Shown: one piece after another, positions 19,201 to 25,919 of the stretch | Position numbering within the stretch: position 1 is the first letter of the stretch | How the letters are laid out: the number at the start of each line of letters is the position of its first letter | From: Verrucomicrobiota bacterium | GTDB taxonomy: Bacteria > Verrucomicrobiota > Verrucomicrobiia > Limisphaerales > Pedosphaeraceae | Assembly (NCBI GenBank): GCA_021325145.1 | Contig: JAJPHR010000108.1 | Coordinates: 1 to 64,000, forward strand | DNA length: 64,000 nucleotides | Reading direction: 5' to 3' | The notes under the pieces: model-generated | What the model was told of the DNA's origin: nothing | The model's input: only the letters and a program-made list of their open reading frames with translations | The model's database searches: none | Translations under genes and position numbers: made by a program

Positions 19201-21340
19201 ATTTCGTGAGGATGTCGGTTGGTCCCGAAACTGTGCATAACGTTGGACTATTGAGCGCAGCAATGGAGGCGCCGGCAGGGAGCAACCGTGCTGTTTCATC
19301 CGCCCCAAGACGCACAGTCAACATGGATCCGCCAGGCAATGCCTGCATGAGCTTCGCACGGGTCGCGAGCAGCCCCAGCGCGTCCTCGAGCGCAAAGCTT
19401 TCCGCCAGAACCGCGCAGACGTACTCCCCGATGCTATGGCCCAGCAGCATCGCCGGTTTTATGCCCCAGGAAATCCACAGCTTCGCGAGTGCGTACTCGG
19501 TTAGAAAAATCGCGGGTTGCGCAATCCAAGTCTCATTGATTTGCCGCTCCGCTTCGGCGCGATCGTTCAAGTCCGGATAGAGCACGGTGCGAATATCGCA
19601 ACCAAGCTTTTCCCGGAGAATTTCCGCGCAACGGTCCACCTCGGTTCGGAACACAGGCTCATTCTCGTAGAGCTCGCGGCCCATGTTGATGCATTGGGCA
19701 CCCTGACCCGGGAAAAGGAAGGCAATTTGAGGCCCAAGCTCGCCGGCCTGTTGGGTGAACACATGTTTGTCATCCGCTGATCGCAGCATGGACACCGCCT
19801 CCGGGATGTCTCGACAGACCAGGGAACGACGGTGGGAAAAAGCCCGGCGGCCTTTCTGCAAGGTGAAGGCCACATCAGCGAGGTTCAGGTTGGAGTTCTC
19901 CTCCAAGCAAGCCGCAAGGTTTCTGGCGCTGGCGTCCAGCGCTGAAGGCGTGCGGGCCGAAAGCACCACCAGATGGTTCGGGCGGGAAGGTCCCGAAGGT
20001 TCCAACCGGGGAGCCTCTTCGAGAATGACGTGGGCATTAGTTCCACCGACTCCAAATGCGCTGACGCCGGCCCGGCGCGGCAAATCCTTTCTTTTCCACT
20101 CGATCAGTTTTGAAGCGGGATAGAACGGCCCATTGGAAAAGTCAATGTTGGGATTCGGATTCTTAAAGTGAAGCATGGGAGGTATCATTTCATGCTCCAA
20201 CTGAAGAACAGTCTTGATGAAACCCGTCACACCAGCGGCCATGTCAAGGTGGCCGACATTGGTCTTGGCTGTGCCGAGCGCGCAGAAATGTTTGGCCAAG
20301 GTGGAACGGCGAAAGGCTTCCTTTAAAGCTGCCACTTCGATGGGGTCGCCCAAAGGTGTTCCCGTGCCATGGGCTTCAACATAACTGATCGAGTCAGCGC
20401 TGACCCCGGCTGAGTCGTGCGCCATGGCGATCACCTCCGCCTGGCCTTCCACACCGGGCGCCGCATAGCCGACGCGCAACGAACCATCGTTGTTGATCGC
20501 GGCCCCTTTGATTACCGCCCGGATGTGATCGCCGTCGGAAAGCGCATCCGCAAGACGCTTGAGGACAACGATCCCAAGGCCGCTCCCAAATACAGTTCCA
20601 CTGGCAGCGGCGTCAAATGCCCGGCAAGTGCCGTCCTTCGAAACCATCCCATCAGGGCGATAGAGATAATCCCGCTTTTGCGGAAATGTAATGGAGACGC
20701 CTCCCGCAAGCGCCATATCGCATTGGTAGGTCAGCAGGCTGTAGTAGGCATGAACAATCGCCACCAGCGAAGTGGAACATGCCGTTTGGATGGTGACACA
20801 TGGACCGCGCAAATTCAGCTTATAGGCGGCTCGGGTGGTCAAAAAATCCTTGTCGTTGCCGAACAGCGTCTCATGGGAGCCGACCGGGTAGGAGGCGCTG
20901 AATCGCTCGGTAAAGCCGGGATGGGATGCCAGGTTGAAAAGAAGATAACTGTTGAGGCTGAGGCCGGCGTACAGCCCGATGGGTTTTGGGTAAGTTTCTG
21001 GATCATAGCCGGAAGATTCCAGGGCCTCCCAGGCGCACTCAAGGAACAATCGGTGCTGCGGATCCATCATTTCAGCCTCTTTGGGGTAGATGCCAAAGAA
21101 AGACGCGTCGAATTGATCCACGCCATCCAGGATGGACCTGGCTTTGACGTAATTAGCGGCATTTTCAGGATCGCGGACGGCCTGCTCATACTCCAATTCC
21201 TCCGCCCGGAAGTGACTCACTGCTTCGACGCCTTTGACCAGATTCTTCCAAAATAGCTCAGCATTGCTGGCGCCGGGAAAACGACCTGCGAGGCCGATGA
21301 CAGCCACGGCAGTTGAATTTGGAGGAGCACTTGAATCCAT
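13265..21340 (-). CDS. Hybrid PKS-NRPS: KS-AT-ACP-aminotransferase-C-A(Ala?)-PCP
   Basis: A 2691-residue megasynthase. The KS (10-445) is intact, with Cys188 (T-A-C-S-T-S), His324 (E-A-H-G-T-G-T) and His364 (N-V-G-H-L). The AT (535-830) has Ser636 (G-H-S-I-G-E-Y) and the malonyl-type H-A-F-H at 732-735. The ACP has G-F-D-S-L (Ser988). A class III PLP aminotransferase (1140-1600) has Asp1409 in F-D-E-V-V-T-G-F-R and Lys1437 in T-Y-G-K. The C domain (1625-2070) has H-H-A-V-C-D-G, the A domain spans 2085-2570, and the PCP carries Ser2621. The A-domain code reads DLFNNALTYK, which I associate with alanine. The KS-AT-ACP-AMT-C-A-PCP order is that of McyE and mycosubtilin/iturin-type synthases, in which the aminotransferase turns the beta-keto group into a beta-amine. 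AAGGAAG (21347-21353) precedes the ATG and overlaps the previous stop codon. Confidence 0.95.
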   Translation of the reverse strand: MDSSAPPNSTAVAVIGLAGRFPGASNAELFWKNLVKGVEAVSHFRAEELEYEQAVRDPENAANYVKARSILDGVDQFDASFFGIYPKEAEMMDPQHRLFLECAWEALESSGYDPETYPKPIGLYAGLSLNSYLLFNLASHPGFTERFSASYPVGSHETLFGNDKDFLTTRAAYKLNLRGPCVTIQTACSTSLVAIVHAYYSLLTYQCDMALAGGVSITFPQKRDYLYRPDGMVSKDGTCRAFDAAASGTVFGSGLGIVVLKRLADALSDGDHIRAVIKGAAINNDGSLRVGYAAPGVEGQAEVIAMAHDSAGVSADSISYVEAHGTGTPLGDPIEVAALKEAFRRSTLAKHFCALGTAKTNVGHLDMAAGVTGFIKTVLQLEHEMIPPMLHFKNPNPNIDFSNGPFYPASKLIEWKRKDLPRRAGVSAFGVGGTNAHVILEEAPRLEPSGPSRPNHLVVLSARTPSALDASARNLAACLEENSNLNLADVAFTLQKGRRAFSHRRSLVCRDIPEAVSMLRSADDKHVFTQQAGELGPQIAFLFPGQGAQCINMGRELYENEPVFRTEVDRCAEILREKLGCDIRTVLYPDLNDRAEAERQINETWIAQPAIFLTEYALAKLWISWGIKPAMLLGHSIGEYVCAVLAESFALEDALGLLATRAKLMQALPGGSMLTVRLGADETARLLPAGASIAALNSPTLCTVSGPTDILTKFLAELDARNITAKFLRTSHAFHSAMMEPMLPEFTAAAQKRRCKSPGIPWVSTCTGRRIASDDLADANYWGQQIRHPVRFTEALETLLNNTPLVLLEVGPGQTLTQLSWQHPAKTSEHVILPSMSAVNDTVGEQAALLTTLGKLWLAGAQPDWDGFYANEKRRRVPLPTYSFERKRYWIEPMKSPVGEQPLSQPKLTAFPSSQTGQPAALVENVPAELFDENPGMKMNTTTPNASNGTSRKDCLAQELRNLIRDLSGVAESDLGLNATFMELGFDSLFLTQASQTLQKKFGVKISIRRMLDDLSNIDSLASYLDQKLPPEAFAAPTPAVASGPLTAISTTFQPPADASVASAQSSALCGGDSLIERVLGQQMEIMRQQLNLLRGAPPAGHSVASAPAPLSPNGSGPATNSPPAKIAGKVGMHDTKADLERFGPFKGIEIGPKGGLTPRQEKALAELVIRYNRRTARSKDYAQKHRPHFCDPRAAGNFRQQWKEMVYPLVCARSKGGKLWDIDGNEYVDVTLGFGANYFGHSPDFVVQALREQLEKGFEIGPQSPMAGEAAQMLCEMTGMERAAFCNTGSEAVMAAMRVARTVTARDKIVYFTGDYHGIFDEVLARAGNVNGQPGALPIAPGIPPLPNMMVLAYGDPASLDVIRAYAGQIAGVLVEPVQSRHPGCQPREFLRALRQLTQEHDIALIFDEVVTGFRAALGGAQEYFGVRADLATYGKVLGGGMPIGVVAGSRRFMDALDGGMWRFGDESYPEVGVTFFAGTFVRHPLAMAAAHATLKHLKEAGPEMQRQTTEKTARFVGLLNDYFESAEVPMRLQTFSSVFFYDFHPDLKYGNLLFYYLRDRGVHIWEGRVGQVCVAHTEEDLKLVSNAFKSSVEEMQAGGFLPSRGAAGTTVSTCESAFERVVANRAPLTEAQREIWIAAQMGEDANCAYNESCSLRLKGHLEMEKFKAALDRFIKRHDAFRCRFSATGDYQEFAPEAEISMPLRDLSGLLPEQRANQVEAIISSDMACPFDLVKGPVLRVQMLKLAEDEHQFVFTTHHAVCDGYSFGVVFQELSEMYTALVESNPKTPAPAMQFREYAEWCEQQLQTPEVKEAENYWIRKFEGETVPALDLPYDRPRPALKSYNGSLAVRRCDPQVFRELKKASGMMGNTLFTTLFSAFYVLLYRLSGQEDIVIGIPAAGQTLVGNNDLVGHCLNFLPTRSSIQGDQSFVEFTAGIKKDVLDAFEHQNYTYGTLIRKLKLPRDASRLPLLSVMFNIDKRGFDKLNFGGLKATVSTNPKEYVNFDLFVNLVQGDNEMDIECEFNTDLFDRETVMRWLGHYESLMRAVSANARCPLDELPLLDCAERSLLLDDWNQTTCRYPASQTLHGLFEAQAAKTPDAVAAIHDTQRITYAELNHRANHFARRLQDAGARPDSFVALCVERNLDLLIGILAILKTRAAYLPLDPRYPKERLAFYLEDSQASLILTQRKLVEFLPSHRAKVICLDDAISADALPNLASSGTNTDLAYIIYTSGSTGKPKGVAIEHRNAVNLVQWARGAFTDAEMAGVLASTSICFDLSIFELFVTLSRGGKVIMAENALHLPRLAARDQVTLINTVPSAIAELVQAGALPQSIEVVNLAGEALPTSLVDQIYALKHVKKVHDLYGPTETTTYSTWTLRHKGAPPTVGRPIANTQIYIIDRKMQPTPILVPGELLIGGTGVAREYLNRPELTAEKFIPNPFKPEPGARVYRTGDLARYRADGNIEFLGRVDHQVKFRGFRIELGEIEALLRTHPFVRESIVVIREDSPSQKRLVAYVTGNVIKTESPIDPGTLAAFVQSKLPDYMVPSVVVVLEELPRTLNGKVDRNALPAPQAEAKAETHDFVAPRNEKEKVLAEIWMQVLGLEKVSVLDNFFELGGDSLLSFRVANRANVVGLPLTPRLFFQHKTIADLVKALENAGGSATAKASTPAITRASRDAHRRKLPSTGQTA

Positions 21341-21343
21341 GTT

Positions 21344-23194
21344 TTACTTCCTTCGAAAGCGTTCAAATGCGCCACGCTGCAACCGGCCTCGCTCCGAGCC
21401 GGAGGAAACCAAGTCGGCACTTCCTGCGTTTTGCTGCCTTTCGATGTGATTTGCCAGGCTGCGAACGGTTGGAAAATGAAAGAGATCGGTCAACATGACT
21501 GCCAGGCCTGTTCGCGCGCAAAGCCGATCATGCAATTGCGCGAGCAGCAGCGAGTCCCCGCCGACGTCAAAAAAATTGTCCGCTACTCCAAAATGGCGCT
21601 CACCCAGGATTTCTCTCCAGGAAGAAGCAATCTCACGTTCCAGTGCGGTGCCGGGTGGTTCAAAAGATCCGGTGGACGTCGGGCTCTTTGACGGGAGCAG
21701 ACGGGCGCGGTCCACTTTGCCATTGGGATTGAGGGGGAGCTGCGCGAGAAACTCCCAGCGCGTGGGAACCATATGCTCAGGGAGTCGCGCGGCAAGAAAT
21801 TGCCGGAGATGGTCAACATGAGGCAGCGATTCGGTCCTGGGCACGACAAAGCCAATCAGGAATTTGCCGGCATGGGTGCCCTCGGAAGCGGTAACTGCGC
21901 AATCTCGAACCTCAGGATGCTCCTTCAAGATGGATTCCACCTCGCCCGGTTCGATTCTGAAACCGCGCACCTTAACCTGTGAATCCCTTCGTCCCATAAA
22001 CTCAAGATTGCCGTCGGATCGCTGGCGCACGAGGTCGCCTGTCCGGTAGAGTTTGGTCCCCGCGTGCGAGCTGAATGGATCATCCACGAACCGTTCTTGA
22101 GTGAGCTCAGGACGGTTCCAATATCCCAAAGCCAGCCCCTGCCCGCCCGTGACCAATTCCCCAACCATCCCGACCGGAACCTCTTGCAGCATTTCATTCA
22201 CAATGTGAACCCGGGTGCCGCGGATGGGCCGCCCAATCGGCACACTGTGCGCAAAGCGTTCGTTTTTGGGTATCCGATAACAACACGTGAAAGTGGTGTT
22301 CTCCGTTGGACCATACCCATTGATTAATTGCGTGCCGTCAAGAGCGGCAAGCGCGCGTTCCACATGCGGAACTGAAAGAGCTTCCCCGCCAGCCAGTAAT
22401 TTGCGGACCGGTTTCAGGTCCTCAAGGCGTTCGTCAACCATCAAGTTGAACAACCCGGCGGTCAGCCACAGCACGGTCACTTTCTCGGTGCGGATGATTG
22501 TTGCAATCGACTGGAGCGACAGTTGCCCGGGTGGTGGTATGGCCAGCCGGGCTCCGTTCAATAATGCGCCCCAAATTTCAAAGGTTGAAGCATCGAAAGA
22601 GACGGGAGACGATTGAAGAAAAACATCACCCAACCCGATATCAACAAAATCCGGCTCACAAACCAAGCGCAGAATACCCCGATGTGGAATCGCAACCCCC
22701 TTGGGAATCCCTGTCGAGCCCGAAGTATACATAATGTACGCGCATCGCCCGGCAGCGGAATTATCTTCGCTTGGCGGCGCCTTGGCTGCCGGCATCGGCG
22801 TTCTTTCCCAATCCATTTCGTCAACGAGCAAGTTCTTGCGTGTGCCGGCTGGCATTTTTCCCGCCTGATCCGTGGAGGTAAGCAACACTTTGATACTGGA
22901 GTCGGTGACCATCCAACATAGCCGTTCAGGCGGATATTGGCAGTCGAGTGGAACATAGGCCGCACCGGCCTTCAGTATCGCGATGAAGCTCACGATCAAC
23001 TCAAAAGACCGCTCCAAAAGCACCCCGACCGAATCCCCAGGACCGACTCCCATCAGGCGCAATCGCATCAAGAGCACCTCCGACCGGCGGTTTAGCTCTT
23101 CGTATGTCATCACCTTTCCACCAAAGGAAAGCGCCGCACGATTGGGATGACGCGAGGCTTGTTGCTCAAAGCGAAGCGCTACGGAGATATTCAT
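21344..23194 (-). CDS. NRPS loading protein A(Val?)-PCP
   Basis: About 616 residues from an ATG at 23194; a GTG at 23230 is the alternative start. It has one adenylation domain with all core motifs: I-M-Y-T-S-G-S-T-G-I-P-K-G, Y-G-P-T-E-N, Y-R-T-G-D-L, Q-V-K-V-R-G-F-R-I-E-P-G-E and N-G-K-V-D. One PCP follows (D-V-G-G-D-S-L, Ser about 548). There is no condensation domain, so it fits a starter module. The binding-pocket residues read DAFWLGGTFK, essentially the well-known valine code, so Val (or a close aliphatic amino acid) is predicted. Only three bases separate its stop from the hybrid's ATG, so the two are translated together and the Val-loaded PCP most likely passes to that KS. Confidence 0.92.
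   Translation of the reverse strand: MNISVALRFEQQASRHPNRAALSFGGKVMTYEELNRRSEVLLMRLRLMGVGPGDSVGVLLERSFELIVSFIAILKAGAAYVPLDCQYPPERLCWMVTDSSIKVLLTSTDQAGKMPAGTRKNLLVDEMDWERTPMPAAKAPPSEDNSAAGRCAYIMYTSGSTGIPKGVAIPHRGILRLVCEPDFVDIGLGDVFLQSSPVSFDASTFEIWGALLNGARLAIPPPGQLSLQSIATIIRTEKVTVLWLTAGLFNLMVDERLEDLKPVRKLLAGGEALSVPHVERALAALDGTQLINGYGPTENTTFTCCYRIPKNERFAHSVPIGRPIRGTRVHIVNEMLQEVPVGMVGELVTGGQGLALGYWNRPELTQERFVDDPFSSHAGTKLYRTGDLVRQRSDGNLEFMGRRDSQVKVRGFRIEPGEVESILKEHPEVRDCAVTASEGTHAGKFLIGFVVPRTESLPHVDHLRQFLAARLPEHMVPTRWEFLAQLPLNPNGKVDRARLLPSKSPTSTGSFEPPGTALEREIASSWREILGERHFGVADNFFDVGGDSLLLAQLHDRLCARTGLAVMLTDLFHFPTVRSLANHIERQQNAGSADLVSSGSERGRLQRGAFERFRRK
21347..21353 (-). promoter_or_regulatory. Ribosome binding site of the PKS-NRPS hybrid
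   Basis: AAGGAAG on the minus strand lies six bases before the ATG at 21340, inside the last codons of the A-PCP gene. The 3-base gap between genes and this site indicate translational coupling. Confidence 0.65.
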
Positions 23195-23245
23195 GAACCC
23201 GTCGTCTGCATATGAATTTGCATGCTCCACAGTGCCCGTCCGGAA

Positions 23246-24148
23246 TTACGCACGTGTTCGCAATTTGCGCAGCTTGTGGGCGAACATTTGCACTCCAAAG
23301 AAAGCCTTGCCCTTGAGGGAATCGATTACTTTGGACTTGCCTACCGGTCGCGGACTCAACCCCATCTTTCGAATAAGACGATTTGCCCGGTGAATATCCG
23401 CGCGCATGTAACTGAGAAAACGGAAATTAATGCTTAATGAGATCGAGATAGCCGGGCCATTCTTTACCCAATGAGGGAAAATGACCGGGACATGAACGCC
23501 AATGCCGGGTTTCATCTCAAATGACCATGCGCTCCGTTGATTCTCTTCACGGTATTTTGCCGCACTAAGATCACCGGCCCAGAAATTCTCTTCCTCCACC
23601 TCGGATAGAACCGAGCGATCCCGCCCGTCGAAAACAAAAAGTGTCTTGTCGCCGCGAACTTGACAGAGAAAATTGCAATCTCCGTCAATGTGGTAAGGAG
23701 TCGATTGGCCGGGAGAACTGAGTATCAGACTCATGGTTCGTGATTCAATCACCGGCTCCAAGCGGCGGTGAACCAGTTCCTCCAGTTCGGAAAGGCCCTG
23801 AGACAGCAGAGTGCCATACTGGGCATCTTCGTGGACCTTTTTCAAAATAATCCAACTTCCCCCTTCTGCCAGCTTATTTAAGGCATCTTCGAAGCTTGAA
23901 CTCCTGGCGCCAGTCTGCGTCCACCCTTTGGCAACGCCAACGTCGCCACTGAAAAAGAATTTCTGAGGCAGGCGAAGCGCCAGGTTTCGAATGGCATCCA
24001 GTTCAAAGCGCGGATCGTTGCTTAGCTTGTGATGAAAAATAAAAGGCAACAGATTGAACTTTTCCAGGAAACATTTTCGGTCGGCTTCAGTTTCATTGGC
24101 GGTGAACAAGTGTGTGCCGCGGACTTTATTAACTTCACATTCATTCAT
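23246..24148 (-). CDS. JmjC/cupin-like Fe(II)-dependent oxygenase (copy 1)
   Basis: A 300-residue protein starting at an ATG with GGGAGA five bases upstream (24154-24159). The metal-binding layout is P-Y-H-I-D (His153, Asp155), then Q-V-R-G-D-K-T-L-F-V-F-D, and G-V-H-V-P-V-I-F-P-H-W-V-K-N-G for the second His (219 or 226). It is homologous along its whole length to the protein at 12177. It is the first gene of block A. By family, it would use Fe(II), 2-oxoglutarate and oxygen to hydroxylate a substrate, probably an amino acid or a carrier-bound chain of this pathway. A regulatory or self-protection role cannot be excluded from sequence. Two diverged copies in one cluster imply two separate oxidation steps or two substrates. 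Confidence 0.75.
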   Translation of the reverse strand: MNECEVNKVRGTHLFTANETEADRKCFLEKFNLLPFIFHHKLSNDPRFELDAIRNLALRLPQKFFFSGDVGVAKGWTQTGARSSSFEDALNKLAEGGSWIILKKVHEDAQYGTLLSQGLSELEELVHRRLEPVIESRTMSLILSSPGQSTPYHIDGDCNFLCQVRGDKTLFVFDGRDRSVLSEVEEENFWAGDLSAAKYREENQRSAWSFEMKPGIGVHVPVIFPHWVKNGPAISISLSINFRFLSYMRADIHRANRLIRKMGLSPRPVGKSKVIDSLKGKAFFGVQMFAHKLRKLRTRA

Positions 24149-24395
24149 AGCTATCTCCCGTTCCAGGTATTGTGTTTTCGGATTAAGCCAATCATTTCCC
24201 TGTGATCTGGCATTCAGTTCAGAGCGCGACCGGCTTTCGTTGTAATCGAATCCTGCTGCTGATTAACGATTAACAAGCATTGTCCAATTGCGTACTAAAA
24301 CCGGGCAAGCCGTTATGTGAGCTCACACAGGGAGATGCTGTAATGCGGTCAAGTTAAGTTCACCCAATGCTTTTGTCGTATCTGACATTTATCAT
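24149..24395 (-). promoter_or_regulatory. Putative control region of block A
   Basis: These 247 bases precede the first gene of the NRPS/PKS block. They contain a perfect 12-bp palindrome, TGTGAGCTCACA, at 24316-24327, and, nearer the gene, a tandem GTTAATC-GTTAATC on the minus strand (about 24263-24276). Both are possible operator sites. No convincing -35/-10 pair was found by eye. Confidence 0.35.
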
Positions 24396-25919
24396 TTAAT
24401 ATGCGTAGTTCCCGAGAATCTTATCCACCATCGGGGCACGGTATAGAATGTCCACCTCTCCATCAGTAAGAATGCGATTGTATATTCGTATATCGGTCAA
24501 CGCACAGGGCATGTAAATCCTGTCGTAAGATCCGTTTATTTGGCCGCTCCTTGCCGCGCCTAAGCACACGTTTGTCATGCCGGCATACCAATTAACCGGT
24601 GCAGCGCCGCCCCCAAATGCCCCTTGACCTCCATAGTCCCCGTAATCCGCTACACCATCGAACCAGTTGTAAATGTGCGTTCCATCGGTGGCCATTACAA
24701 AATGGTGCCACTTCCCGTCACCAATCCCCGGATTTCCACTCTCCAGAAAATCATTCCCAGACGCATCGCCGATTGCTCCACGGACCGGTCCGCTGCCATT
24801 GCCGGAGTATTGGCCGTCACAGAAAACACTGACATTTCCGTAGCCTGGCGAGATTGAGCTGGCCGATGCCAAAAAAGCTGCGTTCGTCGAGAGAGTAAAG
24901 TTTAACCACATTGAGACACTCACGTCCGGCCCAGGCAAAAAGCTGCCCGTCACTGGAATGTCAACGTAGTTTTGGGAGCCATCGAACGCTATGCCCTGCG
25001 ACACTACTGAATTCAAGCCGTTGGTAAAACCCGGCCTCGGACTGCCTTTCAATATGCCTGTCCAGCCATTTCCGCTCGAGTCCAAGATCGTGGTACTATT
25101 AGTTGCGTCTGCCAATTTCCACCACGCAACCAGGCCACTGGTGACATTTGTCACTCCATTTGTTTGCTCCCATGTCCACAGGTTCAGTGCCTCTGTCGCC
25201 GTGATGGCATGATTGGTCGAAATCAGCAGGTATTTTACATAGCCGTGAAAGCTTTCTGTATCTCCGGGGTTGTTCCCGAACAACGACCAGGCGACATCGG
25301 CTGCTGGCTGGGATATGGAACTTCCTGTCGTTATTCCGTTCGTATAAAGTGAGCCCTGGGAGTCCACGAGGTCAGCCCATAGCGGCGCATTGGTCGTTTG
25401 TCCCGATTTGCCAGTCAAAGTAGAACCAATATGATAGGTACTGACGGTATGGTCCACTCCGGCCCATTGACCATCTACCAATCCCGAGGACGTGACTTGA
25501 ATATTTTGACCGCTTGCCGAATTGGATGCGATCAGATATGACTGCCCTTGCCCCACTGTGGCAAAAACCATCCACATTGAAAAATTCCTGTCAGTCGTAA
25601 ACGGCTTGTTGGTCATGCCAGACGGGAACGGAAACCACCAGCCAAGGGCCGTGTTTGTTGGTTTGGTGTATGTGGGTGCCCAGTTGGTGAGCACGATTTG
25701 TGAGACTTCATCGGTCCAGGAGAGGGTCGTCCCGTTCGGAGTATGGCGGTAGTTCCAAAAAGCCAAAGTATTGGCGACGTTCGTCGGGTAAAAGCCGGGC
25801 GCGGGCGGAGCCTGTGGAGGATTCAGGGCCGCCACAAAGCCCGGGTTGCTCAGAAGGCCCTGCGGATGAACCACGGCGGAGAAGAAACACAGACTAACGA
25901 TTAGGAGGAACAATCGCAT
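24396..25919 (-). CDS. Secreted LamG-domain protein
   Basis: A 507-residue protein with a clear signal peptide (residues 1-20) and a Pro-rich spacer. A first half opens L-A-F-W-N-Y-R-H-T-P-N-G. A LamG jelly-roll follows (G-L-V-A-W-W-K-L-A-D ... D-I-R-I-Y-N-R-I-L-T-D-G-E-V), from about residue 270 to the end. The order and wording match the protein at 6284, so these are diverged paralogues at the two ends of block A. The start overlaps the end of the preceding gene by 26 bases, implying co-expression with the tail-fibre-like protein. No PEP-CTERM tail, membrane anchor or catalytic residues are seen. A sugar- or matrix-binding surface role is inferred from the fold. Confidence 0.78.
   Translation of the reverse strand: MRLFLLIVSLCFFSAVVHPQGLLSNPGFVAALNPPQAPPAPGFYPTNVANTLAFWNYRHTPNGTTLSWTDEVSQIVLTNWAPTYTKPTNTALGWWFPFPSGMTNKPFTTDRNFSMWMVFATVGQGQSYLIASNSASGQNIQVTSSGLVDGQWAGVDHTVSTYHIGSTLTGKSGQTTNAPLWADLVDSQGSLYTNGITTGSSISQPAADVAWSLFGNNPGDTESFHGYVKYLLISTNHAITATEALNLWTWEQTNGVTNVTSGLVAWWKLADATNSTTILDSSGNGWTGILKGSPRPGFTNGLNSVVSQGIAFDGSQNYVDIPVTGSFLPGPDVSVSMWLNFTLSTNAAFLASASSISPGYGNVSVFCDGQYSGNGSGPVRGAIGDASGNDFLESGNPGIGDGKWHHFVMATDGTHIYNWFDGVADYGDYGGQGAFGGGAAPVNWYAGMTNVCLGAARSGQINGSYDRIYMPCALTDIRIYNRILTDGEVDILYRAPMVDKILGNYAY

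Noticed and set aside
8111..24148. Microcystin- or iturin-like cluster
   Set aside because: The aminotransferase hybrid resembles McyE and mycosubtilin synthases, but there is no C-methyltransferase, no fatty-acyl or aryl starter and far fewer modules.
24316..24327. CRP-type binding site
   Set aside because: TGTGA and TCACA arms are present but separated by 2 bases instead of the 6 needed for CRP. It was kept only as a generic palindrome.
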